From NCBI GenBank assembly GCA_963680875.1, contig OY804582.1, forward strand, positions 53,214,646 to 53,278,645: a stretch of 64,000 nt of DNA, in the 5' to 3' direction. This stretch comes from Bathymodiolus brooksi (Eukaryota; Mollusca; Bivalvia; Mytilida; Modiolidae). Below are positions 53,573 to 64,000 of this stretch, in pieces. The position numbers and the translations under genes are program-made. Position 1 is the stretch's first letter. Each line of letters begins with the position of its first letter. The notes under the pieces are model-generated. The model was not told the origin of the DNA, did not search any database, and saw only the letters and a program-made list of their open reading frames with translations.

Positions 53573-54255
53573 TAAAAAATAAATCAACCCTAATGAGTTG
53601 TCAATTTCACAAGTTGGTCAGTTGGAATTGTAAATTTAATTTGAAAGTTTTGCTATCTTATTATTATTTTTTGTTCTATCAGCACTGACAACTTCTTCTA
53701 AAATGGACTGACAGTCTTTTATATAATTCAAAACCAAACTTGGCAGAGATGTGTTCTATGAGGTCCTACACAAGAGTTGTTACTTTTGTGCAGATTCGTC
53801 AAAAAACATGGCCACCATGTGACTTTGAAAATTCTGATTGGTCGATTTTCAAGAAACTTCTTCTCAAAAACCGCTGAAGGGATTGAATTGAAATCTGGTA
53901 TATATGTTCCTATGAATGTCTTTAACATGTGTTGTTACTGTTTGCACCATTTGAAAATTCAAAATGGCCACCAGCGGAGGTCAAAGTTTGCATTGAAACC
54001 CTATGGGAAACAACATTTTCATCTTCTTCTTGAGAACAGCCGAACAGAATTTAACCAAACTTGGCAGATGTTTCTTGTGAGGTCCTAAAAAGTTGTCCTG
54101 GTTTGTACTAACTAGACCAACACACTGAGTGCTATCATTATTGTGCGTTGGACAATTTGTAATGCCCATTATCCTGACTTGGGTACTTTTCTGCTCTAAA
54201 TGTGCAGAACTTCTGTTAGACCAGGAAAAACAAAGAGTGACAATCTAAATTTATT

Positions 54256-57200
54256 TTATGCGACATTATAGTCAATTGTTTTGTCTTGGTCTTCAAATCT
54301 GGATTTCTGAGATGCTACAATATCATCCCGAGTTGGAGGTTGTGGAATTAGTGCAAGATGGACCGAGATTCTTCTGGGATCATCTACTTCCAACTGCACA
54401 CGTTAATTCATTCCTTCATTATCTTGCAGTCTCATACAAATGATGACCCTTAATAGTCTTGGAACATAGGAATATGACTTGTCAGCTTTAACAGGCTGCA
54501 CAGACCATCTAGCTGTCTTTTTGTTGTAACTTCTCTGCCACCTGAAGTAGAAAAATACATACAATGTAATTCACAAGAATAAAACAATAGAATTGAGATT
54601 ATGATCTATGGAGCCCTAACCTTCAATTCAAGATGAATATCTCGAATGTATAGTGAATGACAAACTAAACATGTCATTACAAGTCCACTTTATGAAGGAT
54701 TTGAGTGATTTGTAGACAGATTTTAGGTTGTGGTCATCCCTCAAGAAGTTCTATGGCAGGCATCACGAGCTGGTCAATGGTTACAGGGTGTCTGTTACCC
54801 AAATCAGACCTGATCTTCATTTGTTGTTGATGTCTTTCCCTTCATCGGATGGGACTTCTACCGGATTTGACCATGGACAACGCAGCGGGTTTGCGACTTT
54901 CGATTGACCCTTCTGAAGCATATGATCAAATATCAGATTGCTGCCATAAATAATTACTGAGAAAAATGTTATGAACATCTTGGGACAAACGGACGGACAG
55001 AGATAAAACAGTATACCTCCCCCTTTCCAGTGGAGCGGGGGTATAATAAAGCTCCTATGACATATGATCATTCATGGTTCTGTTATTAGGACAAAATTTC
55101 AAGTATGTAAGTTACAACTGAAACATGAAATTAACATGACAAACCTTAGAGTGAAGTTGAGGCTAGGTTCAAAATCTCCATCGTCAGAATCATCACTGCC
55201 CTCTTCAGTAATATCTATTGAGAGACTGTAAGAATAAAAAATAATTGTTTATTACAGTGTATGTGTATAATATCGAAACAAATTTTGCTATATGGTTCTG
55301 ATGTGCAGCTGTATAACGAAAAAGCTTTTCAAAATAATATTAAATCTTTATACATCTATGCAGCACACATCTACACAACACAATATAAAGAGACAAAATT
55401 ACATCAAAGTTCCAGGAAAAAATTTGGTGCACCAGACGTGCGTCAATTCTGTCCCAGTTTGGTTTCATTCCCGTAAGTAGCTAAGGGGGACTGGCCATTT
55501 CAGCTTGTGGATTGATGAAAATGTAACGATGACGCAGAAGCCAACATGATCCCTATATAATATAGCTACTAGTAGTATCACTATGCAAGCCACAATAATT
55601 AATAGGAAACTGTTATACAAGTGACTTGTGTTGAACAATATTGACAATGTTACCTATAAACATAATGTAGAATACATGTATGTCTAATCTTTAACAAAAT
55701 GAACATACTCAAATGGGTTCACAAATGAACTCGATTTCTCCAGTTTCATCTGTTTCGTTGAAATGTGATGGCTGCTCATTTCTTCTACTCTAGAATTACC
55801 TTGGTCAGAATATCTAAATCAAAAGTACAAATATCAATCACTACAAAATCACATTTGTCTGAAATTACCAGTTTTAGTAGTAATTTGCCTAAAACATTTA
55901 GATAATTTTACAAAAACCTGCATGATTTTAACACAGACATGGGCCATCGGTCTACTGTTAAATTCACACACTGTGAAACATGCAAATTGCTATGGATCTT
56001 CACATTATTTCTTAAAAATCTTGTTTATTAATCATACTTACAAGATCCAAACTAAACAAGGGCAAAGCGTGGCGTATCCCCTCGCCTAAAAATTTGACCT
56101 GGTGACCTTGACCTTTGACTTTGAAAATCAATAGGGTTCCAGATTCTCTTAAGGACTAAGTATGTACCAAGCTTGGTCAAAATCCATTGAAGGATGTTGA
56201 TTCTAGAGTGTTCACAAGGATGTTACACAGTAAAATTTTGACCCGGTTATCTTGACCTTTGACCTATAAGGCTATGACCTTGAAAATCAATAGGGTTTCG
56301 GCTATCTTAAGGACTAAGTATGTACCAAGTTTTGTCAAAAATCCATTGAAGGATGTTGATTCTAGTGTTCACAAGGATGCTACGTAGTAAAAATTTGACC
56401 CTGTGACCTTGACAATCGATAGGGTTTCAAATTCTCTTAAGGACTAAGTATGTACCACGTTTGGTCAAAATCCATTGAAGGATGTTGATTCTAGAGTGTT
56501 CACAAGGATGTGACGGACGGACGGTAGCGTTACTATATCCCTTCGCAACTTCGTTGGCGAGGGGATAAAAAGCAGTTCAAATGACAATTCTTTAAATAGA
56601 AAGCCTTTATATGAAAAATACATATTGATTTCCCTCTATCATGTCTATGTTGATAATTCTAAGATAGTAAAGTATAATTTTGTCCAAAATTGTTGAAATG
56701 TAGTAAAAAACTAGTTAATGTAATGTTTTTAGAATAGTCAAGAAATAAACTTGGTTTGCATAAGGAAATTGAAAACGATTTTCATTTAGTCATAGTCTAA
56801 AATATGCAGTTCAGGACATTTCAGTAAAATTTTATAGTCACATATATAGAAAAGTTTCTGAAACTTGCAAATTTCTATGGATCTTCATATTATTTTTTAA
56901 AAACCTTGTTTATGTATCATACTTACAGGATCCAAACTAAAAATGGTACTGAAATGACACTTATTTAAATGGAAAGCTTTTTATATAAAAGATACATACG
57001 GATTTTCCACTATGGTAATAATTCACAGACAGGAAGATATAATTTTGGCTCCCATAACAAAGTGTTATGTTCAAACTTGTTGAAAGTACTTTTAACCTTA
57101 TTTATGTAATGTATTTCCAGTACCCAAGATATGAACTTGTTTGCATAAAGGAATTAAAATGATTTTCATTTAGCCATGGTCTAAAATATGCATTTTAGGA

Positions 57201-57976
57201 CATTTCTGAAATTTTCAGTAAAATTTTGTAGTCATATATAAAAAAAGTTCTGAAACTTGAAAATTTCAATTGATATTCATATCATTTCTTCAAAACCTTG
57301 TTTATAATTATATATTATACTTACAGGATCCAAACTAAAAGTGCAATTGAAATGAAGCTTCTTTAAATAGAAAGCTTTTATTTGAAAAATACATACTGAT
57401 TTTCCATTATAGTGATAATTCGCAGAAAGTAAGGTATATACTTTTGGTTCCCAACACTAAGTTTCTTGTCCAAGTTGTTGAAATTTGATAAAATTAAAAG
57501 CCTAATTATATGTTGTATATCAAAGAAATAAATTTGCTTGAATAAAAAGAACTTTATAGGGTTTTCATTAAGCCATGTACAGTTTTAATTCTTGCATTAA
57601 AAATGAATTGATTCGATATTTCTTTTTAAATTGATAATAATAAACTGCATTGTCATTGATATCATTTTTGCACTCCCATTTCCCCTTTGCTGGCCTCTTA
57701 AAATTTGTGTTTGTTTACCTCGCAAATACGGCCGTTTTATGCTACTCATTGACAATAATTTGCTGTTGCCAGGTGCAAAATTACATATATTGATTAATAT
57801 CTACCGAAAATGATCATAGGCATCATCATAAATTCATAAAATATGAAAAACGATTGAGAAAAGAAGGCAACATGCTCGGCTTACCTATCAACAATAATCA
57901 AGCACTTCCTTGAGTTCGCTCCATCCAACGGCAACGGTCCAACTGATCCCCTACATATATCCTGCATTTGTTCCAT
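54256..57976 (-). CDS. Unknown acidic transposon protein, copy 2 (169 aa, five exons)
   Basis: Exons in coding order: 57885-57976, 55709-55813, 55145-55225, 54448-54541, 54256-54393 (510 bp with TAA). Compared with copy 1 it lacks one Asn codon in exon 1 (3 bp) and three codons in the acidic exon 3 (9 bp); both keep the frame. The introns around these exons differ freely, including one 150-bp repeat unit. The ATG lies ~334 bp inside the TIR at 58310. No domain recognised. Confidence 0.6.
56062..56567. mobile_element. MITE with TATCCCCTCGC ends, copy 2 (three internal units)
   Basis: Inverted counterpart of 28076-28735 with one ~150-bp unit fewer. Confidence 0.72.
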
Positions 57977-58442
57977 TTGGAAGATACCTCACTTCTATTC
58001 CTCTTTATCTCTGAATCCGTCAAAGTCCGCTTTCTTCCACGCGTTGACAGTTTCTCTTTTGCCCAAGAACCACATGTTGTTTATTGTTTCTAAACAGTGC
58101 GCATGCTCAAGACGTGTTCGCATAGAAGGCCATATGAATAGATTTGAATATTGTCATCCGGACAATAATTCTTTTTTGGGTCTTTTTTGTCAATAAATCG
58201 TATCTTTTGCAACATAACTCGGTGTTAATCTTCATTTTATGAAGGTCAGTACGGAAATCGACAATAATTTTGGGTATGAAAAAATTACGCAGCTGGTAGA
58301 CAATATCCCTTTAAGTGAAGATTTATTGATTAAGGTGAAAATCTATATAGAAAATTGATAGTTTAGAACCTGAAATATATATATTTAATATGTTTTTCAT
58401 AGATATGAAAACACATTAATTTAGCGATCATACGTCACATGC

Positions 58443-58704
58443 GGTCATACTTAAATACGCCTGCAGTAGTAACCAGGTAAATATATACGCCTGTGTGAAA
58501 AGGTATACGCCTGCAACTATATGGTTCACTTTTATTTTTATTTTTTTATATCAAATAATAAACATCCGATATATTCCTTTTACTAGTTTATATTAAAAAA
58601 AAATAAATAAAAAAGAACCATATAGTTGCAGGCGTCCACCTTTGTATGACACACAGGCGTATATATTTGCCTGGTTACTACTGCAGGCGTATTTAAGTAT
58701 GACC
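58443..58704. repeat. Foldback element, ~95-bp arms
   Basis: Left arm ggtcatacttaaatacgcct... and right arm ...aggcgtatttaagtatgacc. The words 'tacgcctg' / 'caggcgta' occur three times per arm (spaced ~30-35 bp). AT-rich 70-bp centre. Confidence 0.87.
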
Positions 58705-58916
58705 CACACAGTTTGTAAACATGTGAAAGCAATACACACATACATGTATAGACGATTCGAGCATGTTTTAAGTAAACTAGGTAGAGTAGAGAAAACAGAA
58801 AGATTAATCATTTATCTCAACAAACTGAACTGATTCACGGAAATGTATTTAACAACGATGTCAAACACTCAAATGCTCAGTTATTGGGATATTTAGTCAT
58901 TTGTGAAAATTGTGTA

Positions 58917-59200
58917 CACATTCACCATTTGTTATGGATGACCACGCCGTAAAACATAGAACTAATTTGACTTGACATATTTGTATTGGAACTGTTAAAA
59001 GGAACATCGGGATTGCTTCCACACGAAACATCAGAAGTGCTACTGGCTGTAGAATTTGTGGAGGTTTTACGAGGTAAGTTTGCTGAAAAGCATTTCTGTT
59101 AGTTTCACCACAGGAGTCGGAAGTTCTATCAATAATAAGGTATAGGGGCACCTCGAAGATCGCTGGGAAACTATAAAAAAAACACCAGGAGTGCAACGCA
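58917..59200 (-). other. Possible short exon(s), minus strand
   Basis: After a polypyrimidine-AG (tttttttttatag, plus ~59173-59186) a minus frame reads FPAIFEVPLYLIIDRTSDSC. In another frame a Ser/Asn-rich stretch ends ...SSMFYGVVIHNKW and TGA near 58937. The two do not join cleanly. Donor-like gtaagt at ~59310 on the same strand could be a 5' exon end. Low confidence. Confidence 0.2.
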
Positions 59201-59527
59201 TTTTGGAGGGGTTGGCCTAAATCTATACCTACAGGTAGATCAGCATGGAATAAAAGGTTGAATCCTACTCTTGGATGTTTAAACTAAATAAATATCATGT
59301 TTTCTTGTACTTACCTCACGGTTTTGTAGCTGTTTCGTACATTTTACCCTTCTACACCACCATCGCAAGATCCATTACCGGAAGTGCGGGAGTGCAGCTC
59401 TGCAGTGAATTTTTAAGGTCAGTATAACTATAATGTACAAAACAAATCCGGAACTTTTTTTTTCCGGAATTTTACACTTTTTCCCGGACTTTTTTGGTTT
59501 TTATTATATATATCTCACAGTCACAGC

Positions 59528-59619
59528 ATGTCGCAAGAAGAAGTTTTGGAATTGGCTTTAGCGGGCCACAATATTATATTAAGTGGACAATGTGGTACAG
59601 GAAAGACATATCTCTTGAA
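59528..59619 (+). CDS. First exon of a P-loop ATPase, PIF1-helicase-like
   Basis: ATG at 59528 opens 30 codons ending at a donor (ttgaa|gtatgcc, phase 2). The peptide includes AGHNIILSGQCGTGKTYLLK, a Walker A motif (GxxGxGKT) only ~22 residues from the start. PIF1-like helicases have a similar 'GxNvfltGxaGTGKT' near the N-terminus of their catalytic domain, so that family is my best guess; other AAA-type ATPases are possible. The next exon was not found, and downstream sequence is transposon. Confidence 0.5.
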
Positions 59620-59683
59620 GTATGCCAATTAATACAATGTCAATGATTTTATTAATAATATGTATCTGTATCTGTATCAATAC

Positions 59684-62032
59684 ATATGGGCTGTTTAAAA
59701 AAAAATGGCTCCAACATGTGAAAAAAATGTCCAAATTAAACTCACTCCTAAAAACTTTCTGCTGATAATTTTCAATGTTGTATACATTGAAGTAAATGAA
59801 ACAAGAAAGAAACTATGAACAGATAAGCAATAAAATTTTAAGAACCTTTTATTGAACACAAATTGGCATGAAAAACATGTAAAACACATACTTATTCTAT
59901 ATCAGTTAAACAATCTTTAGTCTCAATTATTTTGTATAATGGTTCCTCAAACAATGCAACTGATATAAATGACTTTTTGTGCAAAATATTGGGTTATTGG
60001 TAGTTGTAGTTTTTCTTAAAAGCTATTTTTTATGAAAAATTCTCAATATTTTTGTCCAATCTACCTTATAAAGTTTTTATTATCAAAATAATAACGAATA
60101 TTTTTACTTAAGACAGCCAAATTTTCAAACTTTAAAGATAAGTAGCCATTTTTAAAAAAAATCACATTGATTCTTTGAACCATCGCAAAATAATTGGTTG
60201 TAGAAAAAACATGTTGTCTATTTTTGTTGCACTCCAGACATTTTATAATAAAGAAAAAAGAAGAAAATATCACATTTTAAAATGCCAACATTGAACAATG
60301 ATGTTACTGTTAACTCGTACAATAATTTTTACATGTTTCAATGAAATATTTGTACAGAAATGACAGTATTTGGAAATTTGTAACAATTTTTTGCCATACC
60401 ACTTCTTTAATACCCAGTTTTAGCAGCAATATTTTTAATTACATTTGAAAATTTGTATTATACCACTCTAATATATTTATAAGATAAATCATAAAGAAAT
60501 TATTAGAATATTTTTATAGGTTAGAAAAGGCAATTTATTATAAATTATTATTTTATCAATGGTACTATTTCATCAGGATATGTTGCACTCCTGACATTAT
60601 ATTTCCATCAAGAAAAAGAAGAGTTATTAACTTAAAAACAATTCATAGGGGAAAAAATCAGTTGGTGTTCTTTCAAGCATTAGTTTTACCAAGTTTTAAT
60701 GATAATTGTTTCTTAAAGTAACATTTTTCTAGTTATTTGTAACTTGTTTACAGCCATACTTCTCGAAAATTTCAACTTATTTTTGAAATATACTATACAA
60801 AAACATTTAAAACATGTATTAATCTAAATTAATATTGAAAATAGATGTTTAATGTACAATTACAAGTCTTTTTTGGATACTTAGAAAATTGATTATATCA
60901 AATTTCAATGATTTTTAAATATTTATGTCAGGAGTGCAACATTTACATGATCAACCATAAATTATCTATAAGAAAATAGATAAATGCATTTATCATAAAC
61001 TTTATCAAGTCAATTAATCTCCAATAGTTAATGAACCTAGAAAACATGTTCCCTTGTCAGAGAATGTCTCTAGTATTAACACCTAATAAATATTAAAGCA
61101 TGAGACCATTTAAAATGAACAAAAATGCTTTATTACATAAAATTAAAAGCACATAAAATGCTATTGGCACTCTTAATTTTTTCAAACATTATTCTAAACT
61201 TGACAGAATCTCATTTTATTTAAATCATCTATATAAAAAGCTATAATTTAGACTGTGTAGAAGATCACTTAAAACTAGTTGCACTCCTGACATGAATCAA
61301 ATGCTTCTGTGAGAGATATTTTATGTATCTCAAACAGGTAAATTAGTTTTATCTGTTCTCTTAGTCAGTCTCTGTTGAAATAGAAAGACAAATGTGATAT
61401 TAGTTACATTTAAAAGAAAATATGTCTAAGAAAATATCAAATGTTGCACTCCTGACATTTGAGGGTGCTGCCTTTAATGTGACATTCTTGGCCTTACTAC
61501 TGATTTTAGTGTATCCTTTAACTATGGTTTTGAAGCAGCAATGATGTATTAAGATTTATTTATACCCCATATCTTTGAAAACTAAAAGAAAACATTTCTA
61601 CAATGTAATTTAGGAAAACTTGCATAAATGTTTGTTGCACTCCTGACTAGGTACATCTTTTTAACAAAGCCATATTTTTATGCAATAATAAATGTGAAGC
61701 ATGATCTATTGCTATCTTAAAGTATATCAACATATCAAAGTTTGTGATGAAATAGATTTTGATAACATATTGTTTGATTTAGCACTGTGGTAGGTTGTTG
61801 AAAATTAAGGATTTTTTAAAGTGTCACAAAAAAGTGTTGCACTCCTGACAATTTTGACATGTTTTTTTGGACATATTTTATTTGTTATTCTAGATATCTT
61901 AAAGATTTTTTGCAGTAACAAACATCAAATCATTACAGATCTTTTGAACTATTTAGATCCAATAAAATCATAAAAATGAGTAAATTAGACAGCTATAGCA
62001 GTAGGAGCCATTTATTTTGAAACTGCCCATAT
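59684..62032. mobile_element. 2.35-kb TIR element with regularly spaced GTTGCACTCCTGACA words
   Basis: Left end atatgggctgtttaaa... ...atggctcc and right end inverted (ggagccat...gaaactgcccatat), ~28 bp each. Interior AT-rich, no transposase. A 15-mer GTTGCACTCCTGACA recurs at 60226, 60582, 60925 (inverted), 61278, 61443, 61634 and 61836. Spacing is ~350 or ~165-200 bp. Target duplication not determined. Confidence 0.65.
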
Positions 62033-62051
62033 ACAACTTACAAGATATCAC

Positions 62052-62576
62052 TTGCTGGTTTTAACTCGACGCCACCGACGGGTAGAGAGCACCTATTGTC
62101 ATTGTTGGATAGCTGTTTTGAAGCTCTCAACTGTCTTTGCATGCACTATCTCTTCGTCCAACTGGTTCCAATGTATTACACTGTTGATGAAGAATGAGTT
62201 CTTGTATTGCTCAGTATTGCACATAGACGTCACAGTAGTCTCTAGTGCCTTGCAATTGTTTTTATCGGAATTGTTCACTATATTGGCATTTTCAAAGTTA
62301 TCAAAGCATTTTGGCTTGATTTTACATTTCGGCTTACTTTTTACCAAAAATTCATAATGATTTATAGCTGGGACCAAACCCTCAACCAACTTGTACAGGA
62401 ATACCAGTCTTAGGTCTACGTCCTGCTGATGTCCATTTGTTGTTTAGTAGACTTGTTAGTAGGTGACGGTGGTCCCATGGTTTGTCGTTGGTAATGGATG
62501 ACCCTATGTAGTAAAGTATAGTAAATGCTATTGCTGTTAAGTTTTTCACGACGAAGGTTTGGCGTTGTGGATTCAA
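62052..62576 (-). pseudogene. LINE ORF2 C-terminal fragment
   Basis: The minus frame reads LRLVFLYKLVEGLVPAINHY and later YKNSFFINSVIHWNQL, the classic C-terminal pattern of CR1/L2/Jockey-type RT ORFs ('RL..lYK...G', 'R..SF..r.i..WN.Lp'). The upstream part to ~62576 is in a different frame, so it is broken. It begins 20 bp from the right TIR of the element at 59684-62032. Confidence 0.75.
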
Positions 62577-64000
62577 GCTGCTGGTTTGTTGACTTTCACT
62601 GTTGATGGTTTCAGCTTAGCTCGGAAGAGCCTGTGCTGACTGAAATATCGACAGTTACTGGTGCCAACAATTTAATTGTGCTTGGTCTACGATGATGGTA
62701 CTGTATATGAATGGTAGGTCAATGATATTGGATATGTATATTCCTATTGAGGTGTACATGTCAGTCTGGTAGTGTGCTAGTGGGGAAGCCTAATAATCTA
62801 GAAATGTCTATTGGAAAAAAAAGATTTATCATTTGACATATAACTATTGTATATATATATATGTCTGGGATATATATATATATATCTGGGATATGTGTGC
62901 ATGAACTTCAAAGAAATTGTTTAAAATTCAAGACAGATTTTCACAGAAAGAAAACTTAATGTTAAAATGGGAGATGTGTGTTCCTTTGATATACACTAAA
63001 TGTATGAATAGATGATATAGCCATTTCATAGGTATCTAAATTTATTTTGAAAGCATAATGTAATTAACCCTCTTGCTGCCATAAATAATTTTGCAATTGC
63101 CAGAAAAAAAATATATAGGGAAAATGTTGCTTCTTCTTTTATGGTGTCAAAACGGATAATTTGACGTCATTTGATAAATTATGCCCTTTATAGTAAACAA
63201 CTAAGATTCAACTTTTAAAAAAATATCACAAAATATTATCTGTGATGATTTATTTCAACTAAATTTAAGTCTAAGAAGCAAGACGTACATGCTCAATTTA
63301 GTAAAGGACATGTACATGCTCAATTTAGTAAAGGACATGTCATGTGTCCGTTTGGCTTGTATTGAAAGGACACATATCTGTTTGTATGGCAGTAATTAAA
63401 GGGTTAACATGATTAATGTAATTAATTTTTAAAATTATTTAGTTTTTTAATCAAATTCACACAATACATTTTAAAAACTGGGATACCAAATTGTGTATAT
63501 GACTGAACCCTTTCACAAGATTCCAGATCCTTTGTCCTTTTCTTTCTGTTTTAAATTAGACTGGACACCTTTCCCAAAATTGCCAGATTGTTTGTCCTTT
63601 TTTACATGTAAGGCCTGCCTCATATTAGTGTCAAAGAGGGTCTCATTATCATATTGCTCACATGTGATGTGTACACACCCCCCCCCCCCCCTCTTTTTTG
63701 TTTGTTCCCAATATGACTATGTTAAACAATATTCAAAGGAAAATAATTATGTGTATTAGTAACTATTACCATGCAGCTATGTGTATGTTGCCAGCCATTA
63801 ATATATATAATAATATCTATGTTTATATAATTTAACTTTAGTTTAAATTACAAATTTGAATTAGCCGCCTTGTAAGGTTTTTCGTTGTAGAGAGTTACCT
63901 CCCTTGTAAATTTTTAACCAAGGCAAAATAAATACAACAAACAATTGGACCTTATTTTTGAAGTAATATTTTATTATATTTAAATCATATAATATATCAC
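62577..64000. other. Low-complexity flank
   Basis: Contains TA microsatellites with a repeated 'gtctgggatatatata' (62850-62905), a 27-bp direct repeat (gtacatgctcaatttagtaa...) at 63285-63311 and 63312-63338, and a C15-type run at ~63677-63691. No gene recognised. Confidence 0.6.

Larger units (their letters stand above)
51431..58310. mobile_element. TTAA-flanked DNA transposon, copy 2 (intact, 6,880 bp)
   Basis: Ends AGGGATATTGTCTACC (51431) and its inverse (58310), flanked by TTAA at 51427-51430 and 58311-58314. TIR identity runs for ~100 bp up to 'gaagattaa(a)caccga'. It is the inverted equivalent of 10054-10227 plus 26475-33394; flanks outside TTAA differ, so the two are separate insertions rather than a segmental duplication. 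Encodes the P2RX7_C-type gene (+) and the unknown acidic gene (-), convergently. Confidence 0.9.

Noticed and set aside
53777..54088. 103-codon ORF (also 30720-31031 on the other strand)
   Set aside because: Identical because it lies in the duplicated transposon; the sequence is the 'aaaatggcc / ccctatggg' dispersed repeat, not a gene.
54258..54443. 61-codon ORF opposite the last exons of the unknown transposon gene
   Set aside because: Antisense shadow: the spliced gene on the opposite strand has conserved splice sites and frame-preserving indels.
26475..58310. A large inverted segmental duplication as an explanation for the two 6.9-kb copies
   Set aside because: Similarity stops exactly at TIR ends flanked by TTAA and the outside flanks differ, which fits two independent transpositions better.
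62856..62910. Possible structured RNA at the TA-rich repeat
   Set aside because: Simple-sequence microsatellite explains the self-complementarity.

Overview
The window is AT-rich, intron-bearing animal DNA dominated by transposable elements. Several features point to a bivalve mollusc: two families of tRNA-headed SINEs sharing the 3' module 'ataactgaaatattg...gtggcgttaaac' that I associate with mollusc genomes, an FKRP/LicD-type intronless gene, an inverted-formin gene, CR1/L2-like LINE fragments and many palindromic MITEs. The species is not resolved, and the bivalve call is inference.

Layout. 0-5.3 kb: the 3' five exons of an INF2/FHDC1-type formin (+), with a foldback element, a degenerate RT fragment and SINEs in its introns. 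5.3-10 kb: SINEs, a palindrome and a 53-bp tandem duplication. 10.05-33.4 kb: a nested transposon. The outer layer is a TTAA-flanked DNA transposon (about 7 kb when the insert is subtracted). It is interrupted by a 16.2-kb insert with ~505-bp terminal inverted repeats. That insert holds a long dispersed repeat, which is itself split by a young 10.6-kb env-bearing LTR retroelement on the minus strand. 33.8-34.9 kb: a ~36-bp minisatellite. 35-36.1 kb: SINEs. 36.6-38.5 kb: an intact 613-codon FKRP/LicD-like gene (-) with a 930-bp TTAA MITE ~100 bp upstream of its start. 38.6-46.5 kb: tandem repeats, SINEs, a Mutator-like MITE with a 9-bp TSD, a 1.4-kb foldback element and a 5'-truncated LINE. 48.8-49.4 kb: a 127-bp satellite. 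51.43-58.31 kb: an uninterrupted, inverted second copy of the 6.9-kb TTAA transposon. 58.4-62.6 kb: a palindrome, the first exon of a P-loop (PIF1-helicase-like) gene, a 2.3-kb TIR element with a regularly spaced 15-mer, and a LINE tail. 62.6-64 kb: low-complexity DNA.

The most interesting system is the TTAA transposon. It carries two convergent spliced genes whose start codons lie just inside the ~100-bp TIRs. One encodes an unknown acidic ~170-aa protein in five exons; the other encodes a ~91-aa protein matching the C-terminal half of the P2X7-receptor cytosolic (P2RX7_C) domain. Between the two copies every exon indel I found in the unknown gene is a multiple of 3 (3 and 9 bp). No transposase is recognisable.

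The LTR element is the second candidate. It has gag, one in-frame UAG before protease, an overlapping shifted pol, a GPY/F plus chromodomain-like tail, an env-like ORF behind a strong 3' splice site, and further small ORFs after env, the first of which opens directly at another polypyrimidine-AG acceptor.
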